16,178 nucleotides of DNA from Hyphomicrobiales bacterium (GTDB lineage: Bacteria; Pseudomonadota; Alphaproteobacteria; Rhizobiales; Rhizobiaceae). The notes under the pieces were generated by a model. The model was given only the letters and a program-made list of their open reading frames with translations, was not told the origin of the DNA and ran no database searches. Location: contig JAATGD010000316.1 in NCBI GenBank assembly GCA_015654965.1, forward strand, positions 1-16,178, in the 5' to 3' direction. Numbering within the stretch: the stretch's first letter is position 1; every line of letters begins with the position of its first letter. Of the stretch, positions 1-6,889 are shown piece after piece. The position numbers and the translations under genes were made by a program.

Positions 1-1580
1 ATCAGCACTTCCGATTCCGAATCCAGACTCGATGTCGCCTCGTCGAGGATCAGGATCGGTGCATCGGCCAAAAAAGCGCGGGCGATGGCCACACGCTGAC
101 GCTCGCCGCCCGACAGTTTTATGCCGCGCTCGCCGACCAGTGTGGCGTAACCTTTCGGCAGGCGGGCGATAAAATCATGCGCGCTGGCAAGCCGCGCCGC
201 TTCCTCGATTTGCGTCTGGCTTGCGCCGGGACGGGCATAGGCGATGTTTTCCGCCAATGTGCGGTGGAACAGGATCGGCTCCTGCTGCACGATGGCGATC
301 TGCGATCTGAGCGAGGCCTGACTGACTTCGGCGATATTCTGCCCGTCGATCAGGATCGCGCCGTCGCTGACATCGTAAAGCCGCTGGATCAGCTTGACGA
401 AGGTCGTCTTGCCCGAACCGGAATGACCGACCAGACCGACCCGTTCGCCCGCTTCGATCCGAACCGAGAAATCGCGGTAAAGCGCGGTGTCGTGATTGCC
501 ATAATGGAAGGTCACGCGATCGAAACGGATCTCGCCTTGCCCGATTTGAATAGCAGGCGCGCCGATCCGGTCGGCAATGCCGTAAGGCTCGTTTTCGATT
601 GCGACCAGTTCCTCCATGTCGTTGACCGTGCGTTGCAGGTTGCGGATATGCATGCCGACATCGCGCAAATAGCCTTGCAACATGAAGAAGGCGGTGAGCA
701 CGAAGGTGATGTCGCCCGCTGTTGCCTGTCCTACGCTCCACAGATAAAGCGCGAAGGTAATGACGACAGCGCGCATGACGAGCAGGTTCGCGCCCTGAAT
801 GAAGCCGTTGAGCGTGCCGACCAGCCATGTGCGCCGCGTCCGGCTGCGCCATTTGCGTACGACCTTTGCAAGACGCGCGTCTTCGCGCGCTTCCGCGCCA
901 AAGGCCTTGACGACGGCATTGCACGAAATGGCATCGGCCAGAGCGCCGCCCATGCGCGTATCCCAGATGTTTGCAAGCGTTGCCGCGGGCGCGACGAAGC
1001 CGAGCGAAACCAGCGCGGTGCAGGCGATGAACAACACCGAGCCGATGGCCACCAGCAGGCCCATCAGCGGCCAGTACCATGCAAGCAGGGACACCGAGCC
1101 GAGCAGCATGAGTATGGATGGCAGCAAGGCGACGATCAGCGTGTCGTTGAGGAGATCGAGCGCCCACATGGCGCGCGACACCTTGCGCACCGTCGATCCG
1201 GCAAAGGCATTGGCGTGCCAGTCGGTCGAAAAGCGCTGCAATTTGTGGAATGCGCTTGCGGCCATGTCGCTCATGATCTTCAGCGTGAAGTCGGTGATGA
1301 CATAGAAGGTCAGTTGCCGCGTGACCAGCGCCAGCGCGCCGAGCGCCAGGAGCACGATCAGCGCTGAAATCGCGGCATCCCATGCGTGTTCATGCCCAAG
1401 CGAAAGCGCATCGACCAGCCGCCCGGAATAAAGCGGCGTCAGAACATCTGCGGCTGTTGCAAGCAGCATGCCGATTATCATCAGCGCCAGCCGCAGAGGC
1501 TGACTTCGCCAGTGGCCAAAAGTGTAGCCGAGGACGCTGCGGAATGCAGCTCCCCGGAAATGGATGCGAAACCGGGTCAT
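1..1580 (-). CDS. ABC exporter half-transporter (membrane domain fused to ATPase), C-terminus off window
   Basis: ABC-type exporter of the MsbA/multidrug (ABCB-like) architecture, expected to work as a dimer in the inner membrane; the substrate cannot be told from sequence. About 526 codons are visible. Residues ~28-330 form a hydrophobic six-helix-type membrane domain. The nucleotide-binding domain follows: Walker A GHSGSGKTT at ~385-393, Q-loop QQEP, signature LSGGERQ at ~489, Walker B ILILDE with D513/E514. The last few tens of residues, including the H-loop, lie beyond position 1. The start chosen is ATG at 1580 (MTRFRIHFRG); an in-frame stop lies upstream at 1674-1676. A GTG at 1607 is a real alternative because AAAGGA sits 10 nt before it, whereas the ATG has no clear ribosome site. 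The gene lies in the same direction as the thiamine operon but ~300 nt beyond it, and its fused exporter form makes it a poor candidate for the missing ThiZ importer ATPase. High confidence in family, low in substrate. Confidence 0.93.
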   Translation of the reverse strand, partial: MTRFRIHFRGAAFRSVLGYTFGHWRSQPLRLALMIIGMLLATAADVLTPLYSGRLVDALSLGHEHAWDAAISALIVLLALGALALVTRQLTFYVITDFTLKIMSDMAASAFHKLQRFSTDWHANAFAGSTVRKVSRAMWALDLLNDTLIVALLPSILMLLGSVSLLAWYWPLMGLLVAIGSVLFIACTALVSLGFVAPAATLANIWDTRMGGALADAISCNAVVKAFGAEAREDARLAKVVRKWRSRTRRTWLVGTLNGFIQGANLLVMRAVVITFALYLWSVGQATAGDITFVLTAFFMLQGYLRDVGMHIRNLQRTVNDMEELVAIENEPYGIADRIGAPAIQIGQGEIRFDRVTFHYGNHDTALYRDFSVRIEAGERVGLVGHSGSGKTTFVKLIQRLYDVSDGAILIDGQNIAEVSQASLRSQIAIVQQEPILFHRTLAENIAYARPGASQTQIEEAARLASAHDFIARLPKGYATLVGERGIKLSGGERQRVAIARAFLADAPILILDEATSSLDSESEVL

Positions 1581-1680
1581 ATCAACAATACCAGCCCGTG
1601 CAGGCACGGTTGCTGGTTCCTTTGGAGAAAACAAGAGGGGCAGCCGGGTGAGGCTGCGGCAGATGTGGATGTTTCAGAAA

Positions 1681-1698
1681 TGCCCGAAAGGGCGGGCA
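1681..1698 (-). terminator. Terminator-like hairpin between the small ORF and the ABC exporter gene
   Basis: On the minus strand TGCCCG (1698-1693) pairs perfectly with CGGGCA (1686-1681) around a 6-nt loop, and is followed by TTTCT. The GC-rich 6-bp stem plus short T tract resembles a weak intrinsic terminator or attenuator. It sits after the stop of a 20-codon ORF and ~100 nt before the ABC exporter start. A second perfect inverted repeat, CGACTT-A-AAGTCG (1708-1720), overlaps the ORF's stop. The T tract is short, so it may instead be a plain 5'-leader stem. Confidence 0.35.
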
Positions 1699-1711
1699 GG
1701 GCTATAGCGAC

Positions 1712-1774
1712 TTAAAGTCGGGATGCGCCCGCATTAACACCGGGCACCGACGGAAATGGGTAGAGTACGCGCAT
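1712..1774 (-). CDS. Putative 20-residue small ORF / leader peptide upstream of the ABC exporter
   Basis: The ORF encodes MRVLYPFPSVPGVNAGASRL. The reason to take it seriously is its ribosome-binding site: AGGAGG at 1785-1780 is a perfect anti-16S match with 5 nt to the ATG at 1774, the best in the non-coding part of this window. The reading frame is also open upstream, so the ATG choice rests on the SD. It ends in TAA inside a small inverted repeat, with a terminator-like hairpin beyond and the ABC exporter start 131 nt downstream of its stop. It has no signal peptide, no membrane helix and no run of one amino acid as in classic amino-acid attenuators. It could be a leader peptide controlling the exporter, a small protein, or chance. 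I do not recognise the peptide. Confidence 0.35.
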   Translation of the reverse strand: MRVLYPFPSVPGVNAGASRL

Positions 1775-1877
1775 TTCAACCTCCTGCCAGTGTTTCAGAT
1801 GGCTGCACAGTAAATGAGCAATATTCTTTCGCCAAGAGGCAAAAATCAGGATAGGTATCAGGTGTGGCAAAAAACCA

Positions 1878-2639
1878 TCACATTTTGCGCGGCCACGCGG
1901 CGAGTTTTGCGCAAAAATGCGAGACGGTCGCATGCAAGACCATGGTGAAGACGGCGAGCACGAACAGGCAGGCGAACATCAGGTCCACCCGGCCGCGGCC
2001 ATTGGCCAGCAGCATCAGATAGCCAAGCCCTTTGGAGGCGCCGACCCATTCGCCGACCACGGCCCCGATGGGCGCATAGACGCTGGCAAGCGTGAGGCCC
2101 GAGGCAAGCGCGGGAAAAGCGGCCGGGACACGCACGCGAAACAATATACCATTGCGTTTCGCGCCGAGATTTTCCGCCGCATCGATCAGGGTTTGGTCTG
2201 TGCGCTGCAACCCGTCGAGAAAGGTCGAGACGACCGGAAAGAAGATCATCAGAATGGTGATGGCCACTTTCGAGGCCGGGCCATAGCCTAGCCAGAGCGT
2301 GAGAATGGGGGCGAGCGCGAAAATCGGGATCGCCTGAGAGAACACCATCACCGGCATGACGAGGCGCTGCGCAAGCGGCGACATCATGAGCAGGATGGCC
2401 GTGACAATGCCGATGCCGCTGCCCAGCACAAAACCGCCCAGTACCTCGCCAAAAGTCACGATGGCATTGTCCGCGATCAGTTGCGCATTGGTGATGAGCG
2501 ATTGCACGACGTCGAGCGGGCCGGGCAGGATGAAGCGCGGCATCTGCCAGATGCTGACCACGCCTTGCCATAACACAAGCACGGCAACAGCCGAAAGGAA
2601 ACCGTCGGCAATGCGTTTTGTTCGGGAGCGCTTTTCCAC
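1878..2639 (-). CDS. thiX: ThiX, inner-membrane permease of a pyrimidine (thiamine precursor) ABC importer
   Basis: BPD-type permease of 253 residues, the usual size. It has about six hydrophobic segments (roughly residues 12-31, 62-85, 90-113, 124-142, 178-200, 219-244) and a cytoplasmic EAA loop (AAENLG near 154-159, then I-RV-P to ~172) that docks the ATPase. It is named ThiX because it lies beside thiY and tenA in a TPP-riboswitch operon; family members transport formylaminopyrimidine/HMP precursors. By sequence alone it would be only a NitT/TauT-like permease. Start is GTG in TAGTG, its G shared with the tenA stop TAG, with AAGGGGG just upstream inside the end of tenA, so translation is probably coupled. 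It is the last gene of the operon. Its expected ATPase partner thiZ does not follow: the 297 nt after it hold no ATPase remnant that I can see. Confidence 0.86.
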   Translation of the reverse strand: MEKRSRTKRIADGFLSAVAVLVLWQGVVSIWQMPRFILPGPLDVVQSLITNAQLIADNAIVTFGEVLGGFVLGSGIGIVTAILLMMSPLAQRLVMPVMVFSQAIPIFALAPILTLWLGYGPASKVAITILMIFFPVVSTFLDGLQRTDQTLIDAAENLGAKRNGILFRVRVPAAFPALASGLTLASVYAPIGAVVGEWVGASKGLGYLMLLANGRGRVDLMFACLFVLAVFTMVLHATVSHFCAKLAAWPRKM

Positions 2640-3328
2640 TAGGCCCCCTTAAGACCCATCGACCAGAAATCCGCTTCAAGCCTGCTTGCAGTGGCAAAAA
2701 TCGCGCAAAGCTTTGGCCAGCGCGGGCTGTTCTCGAAATCGGGGCCGATACGGTCAAGCGCTGCCTGATCGAAGAGTTTTCCCAGCGTGTGACACATGTC
2801 CTGATAATCGGCCCCGGCATAGGTGTCGATCCATTCGCGATAAGGCGTGTCGGATCTGGCGCTTGCGGCAAGGTTCAACCCGATTTCGCCATAGCCATGC
2901 GCGCAAGGCACAAGCGCGGTCAGAAGATCGAGAAAATCACCGGCCAGCCCGCAATCGAGCACATAGCGCGTATAGGCAAGATTTTCCGGCTCTTCGCGTG
3001 TCTTGTAAAGATCGTCCTCGCTGATGCCTTCACGTGCGCAGATTTTGACATGAAGCGGCAATTCCATATGCGTGAGGCTGTGCATGATATCGGCGCAGGC
3101 CCGCGTTTCGGGCAGGCTTCCCGCCTTCACCACGCCCAGCGCGAAGGCGCGGGCATAGTGATGCAGATAGACATAATCCTGCTTGAGATAATGCAGGAAG
3201 GCGGCTTTCGGCAATGTGCCATGCCCAAGTTTTGTTACGAATTCATGCCCGATATAGGGTTGCCAGTCGTTGAGCGTCGCGGCGCGCAGGCGGGTGAACA
3301 ATTCTGACGAATAATCGGGACGGCTCAT
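2639..3328 (-). CDS. tenA: TenA, aminopyrimidine aminohydrolase (thiaminase II family)
   Basis: Cytosolic all-helical hydrolase of 229 residues, normal for TenA_C proteins. The family converts 4-amino-5-aminomethyl-2-methylpyrimidine, a breakdown product of thiamine, to HMP, so that the base can be reused. The expected active-site residues are visible: D51 in KQDYVYL, the nucleophile C142 in VPCAHGYGEIG, and E218 near the C-terminus in RLEADFW. The ATG overlaps the thiY stop as ATGA, and the gene ends at the thiX GTG, so it is translationally coupled on both sides. Sitting between thiY and thiX fits salvage of imported formylaminopyrimidine. ThiD then phosphorylates the product. Confidence in the assignment is high. 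Confidence 0.93.
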   Translation of the reverse strand: MSRPDYSSELFTRLRAATLNDWQPYIGHEFVTKLGHGTLPKAAFLHYLKQDYVYLHHYARAFALGVVKAGSLPETRACADIMHSLTHMELPLHVKICAREGISEDDLYKTREEPENLAYTRYVLDCGLAGDFLDLLTALVPCAHGYGEIGLNLAASARSDTPYREWIDTYAGADYQDMCHTLGKLFDQAALDRIGPDFENSPRWPKLCAIFATASRLEADFWSMGLKGA

Positions 3329-4305
3329 GGCTCGTTGCCTTTCGCGTTAACATCGATGGCGAGTTTCTCGACCGGCAGGATGGACGGCACCAGACCGTTC
3401 TTGTTGAGATAGGCTTCATAGCGGCTCCAGCGGCCATAATCGAGGCTTGCGGGCGAGCGCGAAAACCGCGCAACAGTGTCTTTCCATGCGCGTTTGTTCA
3501 GATCGTCATTGAGTTCGGAGCTATAGGACGCAAAAAGCTCGAAACTTTTTTCAGGATGATTGACGATATATTGCGCGGCTTTTTCGGTGGCTGCGAGAAA
3601 GCGCGAAATTTTTGCTTTTTCATCCGCATCGAGCTTGTTTGAATTGGCGACATAGACCAGTTCGTCATAGACCGGCACGCCTTCTTCTTCGACGAAGAAG
3701 CATTTGCCGGGCACATTTTCGATTGCCATCTGGTTCAGCTCGACATTGCGATAGGCACCCATGACCGCATCGACCTGTTTCGACATCAGCGCCGGGGCGA
3801 GGGAGAAATTGACATTGATCAACTCGACGTCGCTCATCTTCACGCCGTGCTGGCCTAAAATGGTGCCGAGCAGGGTTTCCTCGACGCCGGCCACCGAAAA
3901 GCCGATTTTCTTGCCCTTGAGGTCGGCGATTTTTTCGACCGAGCCGTCATCGCGCACCATCAGGCAATTGAGCGGGGAATCGACCAATGTGCCGACGCGG
4001 ATGATCGGAATATCGGCATGGACATCAAGATGCACCTGCTGCTGGTAGGAGATTGCCAGATCGGCCTCACCGGCCGCGACCATTTTGGGCGGTACCGACG
4101 CGTCCGCGGGTGCCACGATCTCAACATCGAGTCCGGCTTCCCTGAAAAGCCCAAGTTTTTCCGCGACGATGATCGGCCCGTGATCGGGATTCACATACCA
4201 GTCGAGAATGAGCTTGAACTTGTCATTGTCTTGCGCTGTCGTCGCTGACGTCAGGCCGAACGACACCGTGGCGCTGAAAAGCGCGGCAAAAACCAGTTTT
4301 TTCAT
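3325..4305 (-). CDS. thiY: ThiY, periplasmic pyrimidine-precursor-binding protein of the ABC importer
   Basis: Solute-binding protein of the NMT1/THI5-like family, 326 residues. A Sec signal peptide is clear: MKK, a hydrophobic core to about residue 21, then a likely cleavage after TTA (residue 24). The mature protein opens with the family pattern LILDWYVNPDHGPIIVA, followed by KLGLFREAGLDVEIV and VAAGEADLAISYQ. It should bind formylaminopyrimidine or HMP in the periplasm and hand it to ThiX. The start is ATG 4305, with GGAGG 5 nt upstream, 11 nt after the thiE stop; the frame runs on upstream to 4356, but that extension would mask the signal peptide. A member of the family with a non-thiamine ligand is possible, but the operon argues otherwise. 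Confidence 0.92.
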   Translation of the reverse strand: MKKLVFAALFSATVSFGLTSATTAQDNDKFKLILDWYVNPDHGPIIVAEKLGLFREAGLDVEIVAPADASVPPKMVAAGEADLAISYQQQVHLDVHADIPIIRVGTLVDSPLNCLMVRDDGSVEKIADLKGKKIGFSVAGVEETLLGTILGQHGVKMSDVELINVNFSLAPALMSKQVDAVMGAYRNVELNQMAIENVPGKCFFVEEEGVPVYDELVYVANSNKLDADEKAKISRFLAATEKAAQYIVNHPEKSFELFASYSSELNDDLNKRAWKDTVARFSRSPASLDYGRWSRYEAYLNKNGLVPSILPVEKLAIDVNAKGNEP

Positions 4306-4316
4306 AAAATCCTCCG

Positions 4317-4931
4317 TTAGGCCGTCTTTACATAAGGGCGGGTGGCGTCGATCCATTGCCTTACACGGGCTTCTGGATCGGGATTAAGCGTGATGTCGGT
4401 GACGACGGAGACGATATCGGCCCCGGCTTGCATGACACCGGGCGCGCGCTCCACGCTCATGCCGCCGATACCGACAAGCGGAATATCGCTAAGGGTCGCC
4501 TTCCATTGCGTCACGCGTTCAAGCCCTTGTTGGTGCCATTTCATCTTTTTCAATATGGTCGGATAGACGGGACCGAGCGCGATATAGGTGGGGTTGAGTG
4601 CCAAGGCGCGGTCGAGTTCCGCCTCGTCATGGCTGGAAATGCCAAGCTGCAATCCGGCTTTGCGGATCGCATCGAGATCGGCATCGTCAAGGTCTTCCTG
4701 TCCGAGATGGATGAAATCGCAGCCTTCCTCAATCGCCAGTTTCCAGTAATCATTGACGATCAGCTGGCATTGATGCGCTTCGCATATGGCGCGTGCGGCA
4801 CGGATTTCCTTGCGCAATTCCGCTTCGCTTTTGTCCTTGATACGCAATTGCACGAGTTTGATGCCAAGCGGCACGAGGCGCTCAAACCATGGGACGCTGT
4901 CGAAGATCGGATAGAATGGGTCGAGCGCCAT
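4317..4931 (-). CDS. thiE: ThiE, thiamine-phosphate synthase
   Basis: TIM-barrel enzyme of 204 residues that joins HMP pyrophosphate to thiazole phosphate carboxylate to give thiamine phosphate. Visible family motifs in order: LVQLRIKDKS near the N-terminus, LIVNDYWKLAIEEGCDFIHLGQEDL in the middle (split here: NDYWKLA then DFIHLGQEDL), LGISSHDEAE, YIALGPVYPT, and the phosphate-binding VGIGGM. The related TenI family lacks synthase activity, and the motifs here are not decisive between the two; the operon position next to thiG and the absence of another thiE support ThiE. Start is ATG 4931, sharing a base with the thiG stop (TGATG); a GTG at 4934 is a possible alternative. An 11-nt gap with a GGAGG site leads to thiY. 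Confidence 0.9.
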   Translation of the reverse strand: MALDPFYPIFDSVPWFERLVPLGIKLVQLRIKDKSEAELRKEIRAARAICEAHQCQLIVNDYWKLAIEEGCDFIHLGQEDLDDADLDAIRKAGLQLGISSHDEAELDRALALNPTYIALGPVYPTILKKMKWHQQGLERVTQWKATLSDIPLVGIGGMSVERAPGVMQAGADIVSVVTDITLNPDPEARVRQWIDATRPYVKTA

Positions 4932-5701
4932 CACACGAATGCCTTTCCGATGAGGGGGGTGGAGGGGGCAGCCATGTCGCGTGCTTCGATTGCGTCAGCC
5001 TCATAGGCAAGACGGCCCGCTTCGATCGCGAGCGCAAAGCCGCGCGCCATCGAGGCCGGGTCGCCCGCCTTGGCGACGGCTGTATTGATCAGCACGGCGT
5101 CATAGCCCAGTTCCATGGCGTGGCTTGCATGTGAGGGAACGCCGATTCCGGCATCGACCACCAGCGGAATATCAGGAAAATGCGCGCGCATGGTTTTGAG
5201 CGCGTAAACATTGTTAAGCCCACGGCCTGAACCGATCGGCGCGCCCCATGGCATCAGCACCTTGCAGCCCGCCTCGATCAGCTTTTCCGCAACCACCAGA
5301 TCGTCGTTCATATAGGGAAAGACCTCAAATCCATCGTCGCAGAGAATGCCTGCCGCCTCCACCAGCCCGAACGGGTCGGGTTGCAGCGTGTCGTGATCGC
5401 CGATGACTTCGAGCTTGATCCAGTTGGTGCCAAAGATTTCACGCGCCATTTTTGCCGTTGTGACCGCTTCGCGCGGCGTGTGGCAACCAGCGGTGTTGGG
5501 CAGGACCGAAACGCCCAGCTGCCTGATCAGTGCCCAGAAATCCTGTCCCGCGCGCTGTTGACCGCTTTCACGCCGTAGCGAAACGGTCACAATGCCTGCC
5601 TTGGATGCGCGCACGCTCTCGGCCAGAATGGCGGGCGAGGGATATTGCGCTGTGCCCAAGAGCAGGCGGCTTGCAAAGGTTTTGCCGTAAAATTCAACCA
5701 T
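4931..5701 (-). CDS. thiG: ThiG, thiazole synthase
   Basis: TIM-barrel enzyme of 256 residues that forms the thiazole ring from 1-deoxy-D-xylulose 5-phosphate, the glycine imine made by ThiO and sulfur from ThiS thiocarboxylate. The Schiff-base lysine is K96 in NWIKLEVIGD, the same number as in well-studied homologues. Other hallmarks are the PNTAGCHTPREAV block (residues ~68-80), LMPWGAPIGSGRG, and DAGIGVPSHA with DAVLINTAVA. The reading frame stays open upstream to 5884, but the true start is ATG 5701 (MVEFYGKTF): it lies 1 nt after the thiS stop and has GGAGG 5 nt upstream, supplied by the codons for the thiS C-terminal glycines. ThiS and ThiG act as a complex, so this coupling makes sense. 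Confidence 0.96.
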   Translation of the reverse strand: MVEFYGKTFASRLLLGTAQYPSPAILAESVRASKAGIVTVSLRRESGQQRAGQDFWALIRQLGVSVLPNTAGCHTPREAVTTAKMAREIFGTNWIKLEVIGDHDTLQPDPFGLVEAAGILCDDGFEVFPYMNDDLVVAEKLIEAGCKVLMPWGAPIGSGRGLNNVYALKTMRAHFPDIPLVVDAGIGVPSHASHAMELGYDAVLINTAVAKAGDPASMARGFALAIEAGRLAYEADAIEARDMAAPSTPLIGKAFV

Positions 5702-5702
5702 G

Positions 5703-5900
5703 TCAGCCTCCCTGCATGGGGGCGAGCACTTCGATGCGGTCGCCTTCGGAAATTGTGGTGGTTTCTCGTTCATCAGTGGCGACAAATTCGCCATTGAGCG
5801 CGGTTGCAACCACGGCCTCGTCGAGTTCGATTTCAGCGAGAAGGGCCGCGAGGTTTCTGGCAGTGATCGTCTGAACCTCGCCATTGAGAACGATATTCAT
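5703..5900 (-). CDS. thiS: ThiS, ubiquitin-like sulfur carrier protein
   Basis: A 65-residue beta-grasp protein ending in the required Gly-Gly (G64-G65), which is adenylated and converted to a thiocarboxylate that feeds sulfur to ThiG. The sequence opens MNIVLNGE and contains VVATALNGEFVATDER and GDRIEVLAPMQGG, typical of ThiS. The enzyme that adenylates it (ThiF/MoeB type) is not in this window. The ATG overlaps the thiO stop (ATGA) and the stop lies 1 nt before thiG, so its translation is coupled on both sides. Confidence 0.95.
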   Translation of the reverse strand: MNIVLNGEVQTITARNLAALLAEIELDEAVVATALNGEFVATDERETTTISEGDRIEVLAPMQGG

Positions 5901-6889
5901 GCATATTCCTCCGAAAATTCGGGACTATTTTGTGGGTTTGTCGCCAGTTCTACCGCCATGCGTGCAACCGTAGGCGAAAGCAGAAACCCATGCCGGTAAA
6001 GCCCGTTGATAAAAATGGTCTTGCCGCGCCTGCGCACACGCGGCAGGTTGTCGGCAAAGGCGGGGCGGGCATCCACCCCCGTTTCGAGGATTTCTGCCTC
6101 GCCAAAGGCCGGATGCAGCGCATAGGCGGCGCTCAACATTTCTAGTGTCGAGCGCACGCTGATATGCTGTCCGGCATCGCTTTCGATCATGGTTGCGCCG
6201 ATCATGTGAATGCCGTCGCCACGCGGCACGATGTAAAGCGGAATGCGCGGATGCAGCAGCCGCACGGGGCGCGAGAAATTGATGTCGCGCGAGCGAACAA
6301 TCAGCATTTCACCTTTCACGCCACGCAGGTCCTGCAACTGGTCACGCGCAGCCAATCCGCGAGCATCGATGATGATATCCGCATCGATTTCCGTTTCTTT
6401 GGCATCCGTTCCAAGCTGAAAAACAACGCCCTTTTGTTGCAGGTTTTGCGCAAGCTCGATCAGCGTCTGGCGCGGATTGAGATGGCCTTCCTCGGCAAAA
6501 AACAGCCCTTGCCGGAAGCGACCGGCAAGGTCCGGTTCCAGCGCGTCGATCTTTTCCTGATGGATCGTTTCAAAATTTTCTGTCCGCCGCGCAAAACGCC
6601 GCAATTCGGTGGCATCGCGTGTGTGGGAGATGACGAGCGTCCCCTGGCGCCTGACGGTCGAGACGTGACGTTCCCACCAGCCAATCGCCTCCTGCCCGAG
6701 CCGCACCACCGGCTCCTCGGCACTTTCCCCCTCGCACCATGGCGCAAGCATCCCGCCCGCAAACCATGAGCAACTGTCCGAACCTATGGCTTCGCTTTTG
6801 GCGATCACGGTGACGGCATGGCCGTGATCCGTGAATTCTGCGGCTGCGGCAAGGCCCGCCACGCCCGCGCCGATAACGCTCACACGCAT
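5897..6889 (-). CDS. thiO: ThiO, FAD-dependent glycine oxidase
   Basis: Flavoenzyme of 330 residues in the D-amino-acid oxidase family. It oxidises glycine to the imine needed by ThiG, replacing the radical-SAM enzyme ThiH of enterobacteria; it needs oxygen and releases hydrogen peroxide. The N-terminus shows the FAD dinucleotide fold VIGAGVAGLAAA (GxGxxG, residues ~7-12), then WFAGGMLAPWCEGE typical of ThiO, the IIIDARGLAARD stretch, and a C-terminal FINGLYRHGFLLSPTVA that closes over the FAD. The start ATG 6889 overlaps the end of thiD by 10 nt. Another amine-oxidising flavoenzyme would be possible from the fold alone, but the position directly before thiS settles the role. Confidence 0.94.
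   Translation of the reverse strand: MRVSVIGAGVAGLAAAAEFTDHGHAVTVIAKSEAIGSDSCSWFAGGMLAPWCEGESAEEPVVRLGQEAIGWWERHVSTVRRQGTLVISHTRDATELRRFARRTENFETIHQEKIDALEPDLAGRFRQGLFFAEEGHLNPRQTLIELAQNLQQKGVVFQLGTDAKETEIDADIIIDARGLAARDQLQDLRGVKGEMLIVRSRDINFSRPVRLLHPRIPLYIVPRGDGIHMIGATMIESDAGQHISVRSTLEMLSAAYALHPAFGEAEILETGVDARPAFADNLPRVRRRGKTIFINGLYRHGFLLSPTVARMAVELATNPQNSPEFSEEYA

Noticed and set aside
175..1383. Long ORF (402 codons) on the minus strand and a 396-codon plus-strand ORF over the same stretch
   Set aside because: Arginine/histidine/alanine-rich translations without domains; they are other-frame readings of the ABC exporter, whose own frame carries all ABC motifs and runs off the window edge.
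1861..1889. Possible intrinsic terminator right after thiX (GTGG/CCAC and GCAAAA/TTTTGC arms)
   Set aside because: The stem is interrupted, overlaps the thiX stop and lacks a T tract after it.
1858..2871. 337-codon minus-strand ORF overlapping thiX and tenA
   Set aside because: Off-frame to thiX, which has the EAA loop and membrane helices; the translation is R/A/H-rich and begins inside tenA.
4305..4356. 17-residue N-terminal extension of ThiY
   Set aside because: It would overlap thiE and hide a clear signal peptide; ATG 4305 has a GGAGG site.
5704..5884. N-terminal extension of ThiG by 61 residues
   Set aside because: It overlaps thiS out of frame, and the family start MVEFYGKTF at 5701 has a good ribosome site.
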